64,000 nt of DNA from Bacteroidales bacterium (GCA_022768325.1 JALEMI010000020.1:1-64000), one strand, 5' to 3'; positions 26,427-36,461 are shown, counted from the stretch's first letter. Numbers and translations are program-made. Notes: a model not told the origin generated them from the letters alone.

Positions 26427-27746
26427 TCAGATTCTGGAGGCGGAGAGAGCGAGAGCGTCGGAAGTTAGCTCACCGAGACGTACCGTTGCTATGGTATTGA
26501 CCTCATGGGGCGAGGCGGGAAGCTCGACGCGGATGTAGTTCTCGGTGAAACCGACGTGGAGGCCGTCGCGGAGACTGCTCTCGATGAGGACCTTGGCCTC
26601 TTGGCCTTGGTGTGCCTGATAGAAAGCGATGCGCTTGCGCTCGGAAATCTCGTGGAGAATGGCGTTGCGATGGTGACGCTCGGGGACGGGGACGACGGGC
26701 TTAATCGCAAGAGCCTTGGTGTTGGGGCGTTCGGAATAGGTGAATACGTGGAGCTGCGAGACATCGATGGACTCGATGAAAGAGCGTGTCTGCTCGAAAA
26801 GCTCGGGCGTTTCGCCATTTACGCCGACAATGACATCGACACCAATGAAAGCGTTGGGGATGAGGGACTTAATGGTCTGGACCTTTTGGGCGTAGAGGGC
26901 GGTATCGTAGCGACGGCGCATGAGCTTGAGCATGGCGTCGGAGCCAGACTGGAGGGGGACGTGAAAGTGGGGCATGAACTTGCGCGACGCGGCGCAATGG
27001 CGGATGATGTCGTCTGTGAGGAGGTTTGGCTCGATGGAAGAGATGCGGAAACGCTCTACTCCGTCGACACCTTCGAGCTCTTGGATGAGGCCGAGGAGCG
27101 TCTCGCCTTGGTGGCGACCGAAATCGCCGATATTTACACCCGTGAGGACAATCTCGCGTGCGCCGTCGGCGGCGGCCTGACGTGCCATCTGGACCGTGCT
27201 GGCTATTGAGGCACTGCGGCTGAGGCCTCGGGCCATAGGTATGGTGCAATAGGAGCAGAAATAATCGCAACCGTCTTGAACCTTGAGGAAAGAGCGGGTA
27301 CGGTCTCCAGCGGAATAGCTTGGGAAGAAATCTTTATCGTGGAGAATGTCGGTGGAGAGAATGATCTTGGACTCGTGGGAGGCGAGGCATTGCTCGATGA
27401 TGGAGAGGATTTGGGTCTTCTTATTGCCGCCGAGGACGAGATTGACCCCCTCAATTTGCGAAATCTTTTGGGCTTGGAGTTGGGCGTAGCAGCCTGTGAC
27501 GACGACGAACGCGTTGGGATTGAGGCGTTTGCAACGGCTGATTATCTGACGACACTTCTTATTGGCCTCCTCGGTTACAGTGCAGGTGTTGATGACATAA
27601 ATGTCGGCGGACTCTGTGAAATCGACCTTGACGTAACCGGCGTTGGTCATACGTCGGCACATATCGCTCGTCTCGCTGAAATTGAGCTTACAGCCGAGCG
27701 TATGGAAAGCGACGGTTTTATGAGAGGAAGTGTCGGGAGATGTCAT
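26427..27746 (-). CDS. mtaB: tRNA t6A37 methylthiotransferase
   Basis: A 439-residue radical SAM methylthiotransferase. N-terminal UPF0004 domain cysteines C19, C55 and C86 bind one cluster; the radical SAM cluster is C160-x3-C164-x2-C167 (DGCDYFCSYC). A short TRAM-like domain ends the protein. The HTLGCKLNFSE start and overall length fit MtaB, which converts t6A37 to ms2t6A37 in tRNA, rather than MiaB or RimO. It is a single gene, followed by lysC about 100 bases on. Confidence 0.92.
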   Translation of the reverse strand: MTSPDTSSHKTVAFHTLGCKLNFSETSDMCRRMTNAGYVKVDFTESADIYVINTCTVTEEANKKCRQIISRCKRLNPNAFVVVTGCYAQLQAQKISQIEGVNLVLGGNKKTQILSIIEQCLASHESKIILSTDILHDKDFFPSYSAGDRTRSFLKVQDGCDYFCSYCTIPMARGLSRSASIASTVQMARQAAADGAREIVLTGVNIGDFGRHQGETLLGLIQELEGVDGVERFRISSIEPNLLTDDIIRHCAASRKFMPHFHVPLQSGSDAMLKLMRRRYDTALYAQKVQTIKSLIPNAFIGVDVIVGVNGETPELFEQTRSFIESIDVSQLHVFTYSERPNTKALAIKPVVPVPERHHRNAILHEISERKRIAFYQAHQGQEAKVLIESSLRDGLHVGFTENYIRVELPASPHEVNTIATVRLGELTSDALALSASRI

Positions 27747-27794
27747 TGCGTGGAAGTGGTTGGGGAGGATTGATTTGTTGAGGACCTAATGAAA

Positions 27795-27836
27795 CGAGGT
27801 GACCCGCCCTGCGAAACGGCAGCGCGGGTCACCTCG
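27795..27836 (-). terminator. Hairpin downstream of rpmE2
   Basis: A perfect 13-bp stem (CGAGGTGACCCGC / GCGGGTCACCTCG) with a 16-base loop. On the minus strand it is followed by TTTCATTA. It lies 120 bases past the rpmE2 stop and just before mtaB; probably an intrinsic terminator. Confidence 0.65.
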
Positions 27837-27956
27837 AAGCTTTAATGCGCTATGTCGTGCGGACTCGCCTTGTGCATGGGGCGTGCATCCGCCGTTTCTT
27901 TAAGCGCCCGAACGTACACAGAGTGTACTCACTACGAGAAGTCAGGGCGAGAAGGA

Positions 27957-28220
27957 TTACTTCTTCCTGTTCTCGAAGTGCTTTGAGTAGCGGTTCATGA
28001 ACTTGTCTACACGGCCGGCGGTGTCGACGAGCTTCATCTTGCCAGTGTAGAAAGGGTGAGAGCTGCTTGAGATTTCGAGCTTAACCTGAGGGTAGGTAAC
28101 GCCGTCGATTTCAACGGAATCCTTCGTGTTTGCGCAAGAGCGGACGATGAAGGTCTCGTTGTTGGACATATCCGTGAAAGCTACGAGCCTGTAGTTCTCA
28201 GGATGGAAGTTCTTTTTCAT
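27957..28220 (-). CDS. rpmE2: 50S ribosomal protein L31 type B
   Basis: An 87-residue L31 of the type B, non-zinc form. It has the basic start MKKNFHPENYRLV, the SSHPFYTGK motif and the C-terminal RVDKFMNRYSKHF. Only one cysteine is present, so the zinc site of the type A protein is lost. It stands alone on the minus strand between mtaB and the gldJ/K gene. Confidence 0.95.
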   Translation of the reverse strand: MKKNFHPENYRLVAFTDMSNNETFIVRSCANTKDSVEIDGVTYPQVKLEISSSSHPFYTGKMKLVDTAGRVDKFMNRYSKHFENRKK

Positions 28221-28340
28221 TTGTAGGGAAAATTATTGAAGTTTCGAAACTTTGCCAACGTCGTTTCAGACTTTGACGGCGCGAATTTATGAAATAACTC
28301 ATTAATATGCAATTACGTCCGTCGGAATGAGGCAAAAAGA

Positions 28341-28369
28341 AGCCCTGCCAAGATGGACGAGGCAGGGCT
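28341..28369 (-). terminator. Terminator of the porU-gldJ operon
   Basis: Nine-base stem AGCCCTGCC/GGCAGGGCT with an 11-base loop, followed on the minus strand by TCTTTTTGCC; 27 bases after the stop of the lipoprotein gene. Confidence 0.85.
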
Positions 28370-28395
28370 GTATGTGGGGAAATACGTTTCCGAAT

Positions 28396-29961
28396 TTATC
28401 GGATGTTTTGTCTCTTACCGTTTTGCTCAGGGTTGCCTACGTGAACCATGGCGCAGCGGAAACCGATGTCGTCGCGGCTCTCACGTTGGTCGAGTGCACG
28501 GCGTGTGCCGGGGCTGAGCCAGTAGGCGCGGTCGCGCCAGCCGCCACCCTTGTATACACGCATCTTGTCGGAGATGAGGTTGCCGAGGTCTTTACCTACC
28601 TCTTGGTATTTGTTTTGCTCACCTGTTACGGCACCGTACATGGACTCAGTATTGTAAGCACCTGTGGGCCACTCTTCGGAGCTTTCGGAGATGTTGGAGT
28701 TATTGTCGCCGTCGAGGTAGTTGATTACGTCAGCTGCGCGGTAGTTCCAGCGGTCGCCGATTTGCTCGGCAGTCTCGGGATCGTGATAGAGGCGGCCGAG
28801 GGAGTCCTTCTCGGCGATGTTGCCGGACTCGTCGACGCGGAGCTGGGTGAAGACGTTACCGCGGAAGGGGTTGAGCTCGTCCTCGTCCTCGAAAGAGAGG
28901 GGGCGGTAGACATCGCGGACCCACTCATTGACATTGCCAGCCATGCAATAGAGGCCGTAGCTGTTGGGCCAGTAGGAGCGGACATTGACGGTGACGTCAC
29001 CTTTATCGTTGAGGTTGCCTGCGGTACCCATGTAGTCGCCATTGCCACGGACGAAGTTGGCCATCATCTTGCCACGGTCGGCGTCGTCGGGATTACGTAC
29101 GACGTGGGAGTTCCAAGGGTAGATGCGCCTGTCGCTCATACGCTCGTCGAGAGTGTTGCCGATGAGGCCGAGGGCAGCGAACTCCCATTGTGCCTCGGTA
29201 GGAAGCTCGTAGTTGGGGAGGAGGATACCGTCGTCTTGGCGTACGCGGCGTGTCTGCCCCTCGTTGGCGAGGTCCTCGACTGGCTTGGGACCGTCGGTTG
29301 TGGCGAACTGGCCGTAGAGGTAGGCCTCGGTGTTGAAGTTATTCTCGTCGGCTTGGTCGGCGATGTTAAGCTCGATGATGCCCTTTTGGTAGAGGATGTT
29401 CTCATTGACGCGGTCGGTACGCCATTGGCAATACTTTTGCGCCTGCTCCCAGTTGACACCTACGACGGGGTAGTCAGCGTAGGCCGGGTGGCGGAGATAA
29501 TTCTCGACGTAAGGCTCATTGTAGGCGAGAGGCCTACGCCAAACGAGCGTATCGGGGAGGGCGTCACGATAGACAGCCTTGTTCTCCTTGAAGACGAGAT
29601 TAATCCAATAGAGCCACTCACGGTAGTTAGCGTTGCTGACCTCGCACTCGTCCATATAGAACGACGTTACGGTGGCGCGTCGTGGTGTGGCGTTGTTACG
29701 TCCCATTACGTCTTGGTCGACACGTCCCATGATGAAAGTGCCGCCCTCGATGAAAACGAGGCCTGGCCCTGTCTCTTGCTCGAAGCCAGAGGTGTACTCG
29801 AAGCCGCCGTAGGTTGGGTCGTTGTATGCCCAGCCAGTGGCACTTGAGACCTCGCCGGAATGTTGGCTGCTTTTTCCGAAGAGGCTACATGAGGCGAGAA
29901 GAGCCATTGACGTCAGCGATATGACTGCGGAGACAGCCATTCCTTTGACATTGTGTATCAT
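28396..29961 (-). CDS. gldJ: GldJ/GldK-family lipoprotein (FGE-sulfatase fold), type IX secretion
   Basis: The 521-residue protein begins with a lipoprotein signal, lipobox LASC with C25 as the lipidation site. The rest is a formylglycine-generating-enzyme-type domain (FIEGGTFIMGR, DECEVSNANYREW, LPTEAQWEFAALG, CMAGNVNEWVRDVY, RVYKGGGWRDRAYWLSPGTRR). GldJ, GldK and PorK have this fold without the catalytic function and form the periplasmic ring or stabilise the gliding and secretion machinery. Its position next to porV and porU suggests GldJ rather than GldK. The start at 29961 places the signal correctly; an upstream extension to 30030 is not needed. Confidence 0.8.
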   Translation of the reverse strand: MIHNVKGMAVSAVISLTSMALLASCSLFGKSSQHSGEVSSATGWAYNDPTYGGFEYTSGFEQETGPGLVFIEGGTFIMGRVDQDVMGRNNATPRRATVTSFYMDECEVSNANYREWLYWINLVFKENKAVYRDALPDTLVWRRPLAYNEPYVENYLRHPAYADYPVVGVNWEQAQKYCQWRTDRVNENILYQKGIIELNIADQADENNFNTEAYLYGQFATTDGPKPVEDLANEGQTRRVRQDDGILLPNYELPTEAQWEFAALGLIGNTLDERMSDRRIYPWNSHVVRNPDDADRGKMMANFVRGNGDYMGTAGNLNDKGDVTVNVRSYWPNSYGLYCMAGNVNEWVRDVYRPLSFEDEDELNPFRGNVFTQLRVDESGNIAEKDSLGRLYHDPETAEQIGDRWNYRAADVINYLDGDNNSNISESSEEWPTGAYNTESMYGAVTGEQNKYQEVGKDLGNLISDKMRVYKGGGWRDRAYWLSPGTRRALDQRESRDDIGFRCAMVHVGNPEQNGKRQNIR

Positions 29962-30029
29962 AGTTAACTTCCTATTTATCAAAATGGTAGGTGGAGGGAT
30001 GGGCAGAAGGAGTATATACTGCCGAAGCA

Positions 30030-30037
30030 CAAAGATA
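30030..30037 (-). promoter_or_regulatory. Candidate -7 box before the GldJ/K gene
   Basis: Minus-strand TATCTTTG, 69 bases before the start at 29961; no matching -33 box. It could give the lipoprotein gene its own promoter separate from ispF. Confidence 0.35.
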
Positions 30038-30090
30038 TTAATTCACTCTCAGATTATTACGGAAAAAATGCTTTTACTGTTTCCTCTGGA

Positions 30091-30573
30091 CTAATCTTTT
30101 TCAATTAGAGCCACCGCGTAGGCGGAGGCACCCTCCTCGCGTCCCTCAAAACCGAGCTTTTCGGTGGTTGTGGCCTTGACGGAGACGCAGTCGGAATCGA
30201 CGCCCATGACTTGGGCCATGGTTTGCGCCATGAGAGGAATTAGAGGCATGAGCTTTGGGCGTTGGAGCGCGATTGTGCAATCGACATTGGAGACGCGATA
30301 GCCCTTTGTGGCGATGATGTCAATCACCTGGGCTAAGAGCCTCTTGCTGTCGATGCCCTCGTACTCGCTTGAGGTATCGGGGAAGTGGAAGCCGATGTCG
30401 CGCATATTGGCAGCGCCGAGGATGGCGTCGCAGACGGCATGGATGAGGACATCGCCGTCGGAATGGGCCACCCAGCCTCTGTCGTAGGGGACACTGACTC
30501 CGCCGATGGTCATTGGGAGACCGTCTTGGAGCTTGTGGACATCGTATCCGAAACCGATTCTGATATTTGCCAT
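30091..30573 (-). CDS. ispF: 2-C-methyl-D-erythritol 2,4-cyclodiphosphate synthase
   Basis: A 160-residue IspF with the metal-binding GYDVHKL (D11, H13), the HSDGDVLIHAVCDAILGAA signature, and the C-terminal ATTTEKLGFEGREEG segment. It cyclises the MEP-pathway intermediate to MEcPP in isoprenoid synthesis. Its start overlaps the porV stop as TAATG. In Porphyromonas gingivalis the same order porU-porV-ispF occurs. Confidence 0.96.
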   Translation of the reverse strand: MANIRIGFGYDVHKLQDGLPMTIGGVSVPYDRGWVAHSDGDVLIHAVCDAILGAANMRDIGFHFPDTSSEYEGIDSKRLLAQVIDIIATKGYRVSNVDCTIALQRPKLMPLIPLMAQTMAQVMGVDSDCVSVKATTTEKLGFEGREEGASAYAVALIEKD

Positions 30574-31757
30574 TACTTTAGGATTTTGCCGAGGTCGAAG
30601 CCGAGAGAGATTCGGACAGTATTGGCGAGCGCGGAATTGGACGCCGCATTGCCGACCGCGAAGACGTAGCTGGCTGAGACATCGATCATCTGGTACTTGA
30701 CACCGAGGCCAGCCGTTCCGTACTTGAGATTGCCCTTGTTCTCGGGGTTATTGTGGTAGCCGAGGCGGGCGGAGAACATATTATTATAGGTATACTCGAT
30801 GCCGGCGCAGACATCGATCTCCTCTAACTCCTCCTTTGCACCGCGGGGAGCGTCTGAGAAGCTGGAGAAGATGGCGGAGACAGTGGACTTGCTGTAATAC
30901 TGCTGCCTCTTCTCGTACATTGTCTCCTCGTCGTTGGACGTGGCGCGGTAATCGGGCGTTGGGACGAGGAGCTTATTGGCATCGACTGTTGCGCCGATTC
31001 GGTTGTACTGGTCAATATCGTACCAGAAGCCGACTCCGAGTTTGAGATTTGCGGGGAGGTACTCGTTCGTCACGCCATTGTCGTAGGTAATCTTGGAGCC
31101 GATATTGGAGATATTGATTCCCGCCATGATGTCGGCCTTAGAGCCTTGGATGTCGATGGGCTTCTTGAAATAGAACGCGATGTCGGCGGCGAAAGCGTTG
31201 CCTTTGGAATAGCCGTCATCGTCGATTTGGAAACCGAGGTCGGAATGTATGTATCGGATGGCGATTGCGCCCGACATGACCTGGGAGAGAGCGAGGGAGT
31301 AGGCGGCATCGATGCAGAACTCGTTGGGCTTATAGTCGCCCTGTTGGTTTCCTTGCGCATCGAAGAACTCGAGTTTTCCGAGAGAGAAATAGCGGACGCC
31401 AGCACTGACTGCGTTACGGTCATTAATCTTATAGTAGCCCATGAGGGTGAAGAGATTAATGTCGGAAATAATATTGCGGAGCCATGGGGTGATGGAGATT
31501 GCGGCACCGGCCTTGCTCTCCATCCTTATATACTTGGCGGGATTCCAGAATTGGGAATTGATGTCGGGCGTTGAAGCTACGCCGGCATCGCCCATGGACG
31601 TACCTCGCGCCTCGGGTGCAATGTTGAGCATCTGGACGCTTGAGGGGATGGGGTTGTAGTCCGCTGAGATAGTAGAGCTTTCGTCTTCGTCGCCGTCGGC
31701 CAGAATATGATTCGGGACGAGAAGAGCGGCCACGAGCAGCAGGAGAGCTTTTTTCAT
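30573..31757 (-). CDS. porV: Type IX secretion outer-membrane protein PorV
   Basis: A 394-residue beta-barrel protein with a signal peptide (about 1-20), the N-terminal block VQMLNIAPEARGTSMGDAGVA that marks the PorV/LptO family, many alternating hydrophobic strands and a C-terminal strand ending in LGFDLGKIL. PorV carries T9SS cargo from the translocon to the sortase PorU and helps anchoring. It lies 56 bases after porU. The start at 31757 gives the signal peptide directly. Confidence 0.93.
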   Translation of the reverse strand: MKKALLLLVAALLVPNHILADGDEDESSTISADYNPIPSSVQMLNIAPEARGTSMGDAGVASTPDINSQFWNPAKYIRMESKAGAAISITPWLRNIISDINLFTLMGYYKINDRNAVSAGVRYFSLGKLEFFDAQGNQQGDYKPNEFCIDAAYSLALSQVMSGAIAIRYIHSDLGFQIDDDGYSKGNAFAADIAFYFKKPIDIQGSKADIMAGINISNIGSKITYDNGVTNEYLPANLKLGVGFWYDIDQYNRIGATVDANKLLVPTPDYRATSNDEETMYEKRQQYYSKSTVSAIFSSFSDAPRGAKEELEEIDVCAGIEYTYNNMFSARLGYHNNPENKGNLKYGTAGLGVKYQMIDVSASYVFAVGNAASNSALANTVRISLGFDLGKILK

Positions 31758-31813
31758 TTTTGTGGTAGATGTAAAACGAGCCGTTTTCAGTGATATACGC
31801 ATTCAGTACTAAA

Positions 31814-34800
31814 TTATTGCCTGCCGAGAATTATTTTTTTGGAGATCTCCGCTTTACGCCCGTTGCCCTTGACCTCGACATGGAGGACGTAGACGCCTGG
31901 GGCTGGGAGACGCGGTGCGACGGGGATGGTGGTTTGGAACTCGCCGTTCAGCTGGGAGAGAGACCTCGATTGGCGGGCGACGAGAGTGCCGCTTAGGGAA
32001 TAGAGGCGGGAATCGACACTAAGCGACTGGCCAAAGGCATCGGACTGAACCGTGAGTCGCAAATCGTCGGATATGGAGAGCAGCTCCTTCTCAACATGAA
32101 TTTTTGAGGAAGAGGGGTCGAGATTTATGATGAAAGTGGCTGAGGACGAATTATTTAGATTATCCCAAGCCTTGACTGTGAACGAATGGGACGACAGACT
32201 GACGGAAGAGAGGGGATAGGCGACGGTGCCCGTGGTGAAATCGTCGGGGGAATAGGAGAAATAGTCATTGAGCGACACAGCCGCCGCGCGGTCGGAATCG
32301 ATGACGAGGCTGATGTCGTGGCCTACGCCTTGCGTGGAGAGATTGACGCCCTGTGGGTCGGAGATGGTGAGATAAAGGTATGGGACTGAGGAGATTGCAT
32401 TGCCGTTGGCATCGCGGTTGTAGTCTACATAGGCATTGATTACGGGGCCTATGGTATCGGTTAGATTAGCGTCGGACATACCGCCTACGAGAATGGCATC
32501 GGAAGAGCCCATGACATCGCGGCCGTCGTCGGCAGAGGCGTACATCTTGGCGTGACCGTAGCCGACATTGAGGTCGAACTCCTTGGACAAGATGAAAGTG
32601 GAGACGAAACGGCCGTTGACGACATTGACCTTACCCGAGAAGAGTTTTGCGCCGAGCTCTGTCCATGACATGGCGGTGCCGCTGATGACACCCGACGTCT
32701 TGCGCTCGACAGACTTATCGTAGAGCGTCAGGCGGACGAGACCGTTGAAAGACTCATCGACATCGCCGTTGTTGGTGCGGACGGAGCCCTTAAGGACGGA
32801 CGCGGCGAGAGCCTTAAGAGGGATGGACTGTTCGTCGGCAGGTTCTGCGTTTACGGAATCGATTACAACATATCCGTCGACGGGAGTGGAAATCACCGCG
32901 GCGGGGTCGGCCTGCAAAATGAACTTGAGAGAGCCAGCGCCCTTTGTCGCCTTGCGCTTGGTTTGCTTCATGGCCTCGCCCATGGTGAGACGCTTGCCGT
33001 CGGCATCGGTGGCATAGAGATGCTTGACGAACTGGCGGGTGACATTGTAATTGCCGTTACCGTAGACCTCGCGCGTCGCTGCGAAAGTGGCGATGAAGCC
33101 TCCATTGGGATTGAAAAGGCCTGAGGACGTGAGAGTTATGTGATTATGGTCGAATGGGGAGGTGTTGCACGAAGCGGCGACAAACACGAAGGGCGTGGAG
33201 AAATTTTGGAGATTGGAGACGAAATCGTAGCTAAGGTAATTGCTGCCTGTGGTTGTTACGGAACTATGGCCAGTATAGTGGAAAAGCGAACACCCTGACG
33301 ACGCGAGATTTTGAGCATCGGTGACGGACTGTGGGAACGACGTACCCGTAGACTTCTTGACGGCGGGATAGGCCTCGGCGAAATTGCGGATTGTCTCCAT
33401 ATCGGGATTCTCCTCCTCGAAGAAAGTGGCTTGCGAATTGGCGTAGGTCTGGTGCTCATTAGAATCGCCTTGAAGACCGACGAAAACCGCCTTGGCTCGC
33501 CAATCGCCTTGTGTGGGAGACTCCATATATGCTTGAACCTTAGCGAAATAGGCTTCGGCCTCGGTAAGAGAGACGACAGGGAGACGGCCAATGCCGACAT
33601 CGACGGTGGACTGCGACTCGCTGCGTCCCTCGCCGTCTTCGAGCCATCCGTAGAAATCTTCTATCGGGTAACTGTAAATCTCGCTGCTGGAATTGGAAGT
33701 CTGGTAGGTGGGAACCACATAGGCCTCGGCATCGACATCGAAATTATCGTAGGAACCGGAGCCGAGGAGGAAGACCGCTTGCAATTCGGACGACGTGCCT
33801 AAGCCCCTGTCGTAGAGCATCTTGATGTAATTGCGGATGGCAGAAGCATCGGCTCGGCCTGCGGCGAACTCGTTGAAGATGTCCGTCGTCAGGACGACGC
33901 GCGTCGACATACCCTGCACACGCTCGTGGAGGGCGCAGAACTTGGCGGCGACATCGGCGAAGCGAGAAGAGGTGACAACTAAATAATTGACAGACTGGTG
34001 GGTGTGGAGATTCTGATTGGCGACATCGCCCTCGTCGGACGGCGAAGGCAGTGAAGCCGACGGGGAGAAAAGGGCAAACTCGCGGAGTGAGCCGCCTGGA
34101 GTGGCAAAAGTGGCGGAAGAGCCACTGACCTGAGTCGCTACGCGGGAAGGGGAAGAGGGGTTGGTGACATCCCAGATGACGGCATCGGAGGGGAAATTGG
34201 CCACTGAGAAAACGACATCGGAAGCAGAGCGGGCCTGGGAAGCAGAGCGGAAAAGGAGACAGCCCGACGACGCATCGAGCGGCGACTGCGCGGAGAGAGT
34301 GAGATAGGAAATCCACACGCCATTGTCGTCATAAGTCATTGGAGCGGAGAACGTTGCCGAAGATAGAGTTGTGGAAGTCGGGGCGTATTTATCCTTCTTG
34401 GTGGTATAGGACCAGAGGGTGTAGCTCTGCGTGGTTGGGGAGAGGGAATTGGTGGCTACGACATCGCCATTGAGAGAGAACGAGAGAGTGAGAGCGGCAT
34501 CGACATTGTGGCAGACGCGATAATTGACATCCACCTCGGAGCCTGGTGAGAGGGTGAGATTGGGGGAGAGAGTGAGAGAACTCTTTGAATACGTGAGCTT
34601 TGCGCCTACCCATTCGCACCCTGTGGAGCTGATGTTTGTGGACTGGGGGGCGTAGACATAGACATTGTCGTAGGTCGTTATCGGGGTGGAATTGGCGGGA
34701 GGTGAGGCGGGGTCGCTATCGGGAAAAGAGTCGTCGGCGGAGGAAGAGGTGATGAAATAGAACGCCTTGCGGGAATAGACATTCAGCTCGGGGAGGTAGG

Positions 34801-35143
34801 AATTATTGGACTGGAGCGCATGGACATCGGGGCCTTCGGCGTAGAAAACGACGCCGTTGGCATCGTGGTGCGCGGGGATGAGCGTCACGTCATCGCGGGA
34901 GTCGTTGCCGACGATGAAAGAGAGCTGTCGGCCGCCCGCGCCGTAGATACGGACAGACGCGGGATCGGAGAAACCCATCTTCTGGAGATCGGACGTCGTG
35001 AGGCGATAGACACCACTCGACGAGACCGACACCTTACGCCACTTGCCCGACGCCAAGACGGAAGACTCCGCAAAAGATTGCGCCCTCAGGAGGACGTGCG
35101 TGAGAGACAGCGCGAGAAGAGCGAAGGCGAGGCGAAGTGACAT
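31814..35143 (-). CDS. porU: Type IX secretion sortase PorU
   Basis: The 1109-residue protein has a signal peptide (MSLRLAFALLALSLTHVLLRA), beta-rich N-terminal domains, and a gingipain-like C25 peptidase domain (about 440-760) with the catalytic histidine H626 in YTGHSS and catalytic cysteine C659 in AASCNTSPF. PorU removes the C-terminal domain of T9SS cargo and attaches the cargo to anionic LPS on the cell surface. The C-terminal 90 residues contain ExxxQSDAFGQSL and a PGVYVLHV strand like a type A CTD. The start at 35143 was chosen because it begins the signal peptide. Confidence 0.93.
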   Translation of the reverse strand: MSLRLAFALLALSLTHVLLRAQSFAESSVLASGKWRKVSVSSSGVYRLTTSDLQKMGFSDPASVRIYGAGGRQLSFIVGNDSRDDVTLIPAHHDANGVVFYAEGPDVHALQSNNSYLPELNVYSRKAFYFITSSSADDSFPDSDPASPPANSTPITTYDNVYVYAPQSTNISSTGCEWVGAKLTYSKSSLTLSPNLTLSPGSEVDVNYRVCHNVDAALTLSFSLNGDVVATNSLSPTTQSYTLWSYTTKKDKYAPTSTTLSSATFSAPMTYDDNGVWISYLTLSAQSPLDASSGCLLFRSASQARSASDVVFSVANFPSDAVIWDVTNPSSPSRVATQVSGSSATFATPGGSLREFALFSPSASLPSPSDEGDVANQNLHTHQSVNYLVVTSSRFADVAAKFCALHERVQGMSTRVVLTTDIFNEFAAGRADASAIRNYIKMLYDRGLGTSSELQAVFLLGSGSYDNFDVDAEAYVVPTYQTSNSSSEIYSYPIEDFYGWLEDGEGRSESQSTVDVGIGRLPVVSLTEAEAYFAKVQAYMESPTQGDWRAKAVFVGLQGDSNEHQTYANSQATFFEEENPDMETIRNFAEAYPAVKKSTGTSFPQSVTDAQNLASSGCSLFHYTGHSSVTTTGSNYLSYDFVSNLQNFSTPFVFVAASCNTSPFDHNHITLTSSGLFNPNGGFIATFAATREVYGNGNYNVTRQFVKHLYATDADGKRLTMGEAMKQTKRKATKGAGSLKFILQADPAAVISTPVDGYVVIDSVNAEPADEQSIPLKALAASVLKGSVRTNNGDVDESFNGLVRLTLYDKSVERKTSGVISGTAMSWTELGAKLFSGKVNVVNGRFVSTFILSKEFDLNVGYGHAKMYASADDGRDVMGSSDAILVGGMSDANLTDTIGPVINAYVDYNRDANGNAISSVPYLYLTISDPQGVNLSTQGVGHDISLVIDSDRAAAVSLNDYFSYSPDDFTTGTVAYPLSSVSLSSHSFTVKAWDNLNNSSSATFIINLDPSSSKIHVEKELLSISDDLRLTVQSDAFGQSLSVDSRLYSLSGTLVARQSRSLSQLNGEFQTTIPVAPRLPAPGVYVLHVEVKGNGRKAEISKKIILGRQ

Positions 35144-35165
35144 TAGCTCCCGTAGAACACTAAGA

Positions 35166-35888
35166 CTAACGAACCTGGTGAGCGATTTCGAGATAGCGCC
35201 GGACAGTCTCATTGAGACCGAGGTAAAGGGCATCGCAGATGAGCTGATGACCTATGGAGACCTCCTTCACGAAAGGAATCTTGTCGAGGAAGAACTTCAG
35301 ATTGTCGAGACTAAGGTCGTGGCCGGCATTGACATCGAGACCGAGCTTTTGCGCCTCCAGGGCTGCGGCTACGAAGGGTTTAACGGCGGCCTCGGGGTCG
35401 GAGGGATAGGCGGAAGCGTATGGCTCGGTGTAAAGCTCGACGCGGTCGGCACCTGTCTTGGCGGCGTACTGGACCATCTCGGGATTGGGATCGACGAAGA
35501 TGGAGGCTCGGATGCCGGCGGCATGGAGAGCCTTGACGATGTCGGTCAGCTCGTCCTGGTGGGTCTTGGTATCCCATCCGGCGCTGCTTGTGAGAGCGTC
35601 GGGGGCATCGGGGACGAGCGTCACTTGCGTTGGGCGCGTCTCGATGACGAGATCGAGGAAACGGGAATTGGGGTTGCCCTCGATATTGAACTCGGTCTTG
35701 AGCACCTTCTTGAGGTCGGCTACATCGGCGTAGCGGATATGACGCTCGTCGGGCCTTGGGTGAACGGTGATGCCGTCTGCGCCGAAAGACTCGATGTCGA
35801 CAGCGGCTTTTGTGACATCTGGCATATTGCCACCGCGGGCGTTGCGTATGGTGGCAATTTTATTGATATTGACGCTTAGTTTGGTCAT
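35166..35888 (-). CDS. pdxJ: Pyridoxine 5'-phosphate synthase
   Basis: A 240-residue TIM-barrel protein starting [20 protein letters not shown], with [22 protein letters not shown], and [12 protein letters not shown]. PdxJ condenses 1-deoxyxylulose 5-phosphate with aminoacetone phosphate product to make PNP, the DXP-dependent vitamin B6 route. It precedes porU by 22 bases and may be co-transcribed with the secretion genes. The start at 35888 matches family length; the longer frame to 35951 does not. Confidence 0.96.
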   Translation of the reverse strand: MTKLSVNINKIATIRNARGGNMPDVTKAAVDIESFGADGITVHPRPDERHIRYADVADLKKVLKTEFNIEGNPNSRFLDLVIETRPTQVTLVPDAPDALTSSAGWDTKTHQDELTDIVKALHAAGIRASIFVDPNPEMVQYAAKTGADRVELYTEPYASAYPSDPEAAVKPFVAAALEAQKLGLDVNAGHDLSLDNLKFFLDKIPFVKEVSIGHQLICDALYLGLNETVRRYLEIAHQVR

Positions 35889-36068
35889 CTGTCGTTGATT
35901 GCTAAAAAGTTGATTAACTTCGCTTAGGGTAAGTTGTTTGGAGGAGCGCATTCAAAGCGCGACCCAAGACACGCAAATATACATTTTAAAATCGTGACAT
36001 CGGTCATCTTGAAGCGGTATGCTCCGCAGAACGTGGCACGAGTCGCACAAAGAACGGGCAAAACAAAG

Positions 36069-36461
36069 ATGCTTAAGAAAATAGGATGCGTCGCAGCTAT
36101 CGTATTGATAGTCGTGGCGGGCTTGACTATCGGATTCAGGTACTTTTGGGTTTTTGGCGAAGGCGTTAAAGCTGGCGAATTAAACTTCATCACGTACAAG
36201 GGCTACATCTTCAAGACGTACGAGGGGAGACTAATCCAATCGGGCTTTCGGGCTGGTCAAGGGTCATTGGTATCGAATGAATTTGACTTCTCGGTTGAGC
36301 GCAAGGACGTTGCCGACTCGCTGATGCGCTGCTCTGGTAAGCTTGTGGAGCTGCACTATCGGGAATATAAAGGCGCGTTGATGTGGCGAGGCATGAGCGA
36401 ATATGTGGTGGACAGCATCGTCTCGGTAAAGACGCCAAACCACACGACACCCCTTGAATAG
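36069..36461 (+). CDS. Small membrane-anchored protein of unknown function
   Basis: The 130-residue product has an N-terminal membrane helix (about residues 5-25, CVAAIVLIVVAGLTIGF) and a soluble domain with many charged residues (EGRLIQSGFRAGQGSLVSNEFDF, in parts). I do not recognise a family. It is divergent from pdxJ and transcribed toward the pigment cluster, but a 140-base gap separates it from the first cluster gene. A TTG at 35934 would extend the frame but gives no helix at the start. Confidence 0.6.
   Translation: MLKKIGCVAAIVLIVVAGLTIGFRYFWVFGEGVKAGELNFITYKGYIFKTYEGRLIQSGFRAGQGSLVSNEFDFSVERKDVADSLMRCSGKLVELHYREYKGALMWRGMSEYVVDSIVSVKTPNHTTPLE

Noticed and set aside
28327-29847. 506-codon plus-strand open frame opposite the gldJ/K gene
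   Set aside because: Antisense shadow with valine-rich low-complexity sequence and no recognisable domain.
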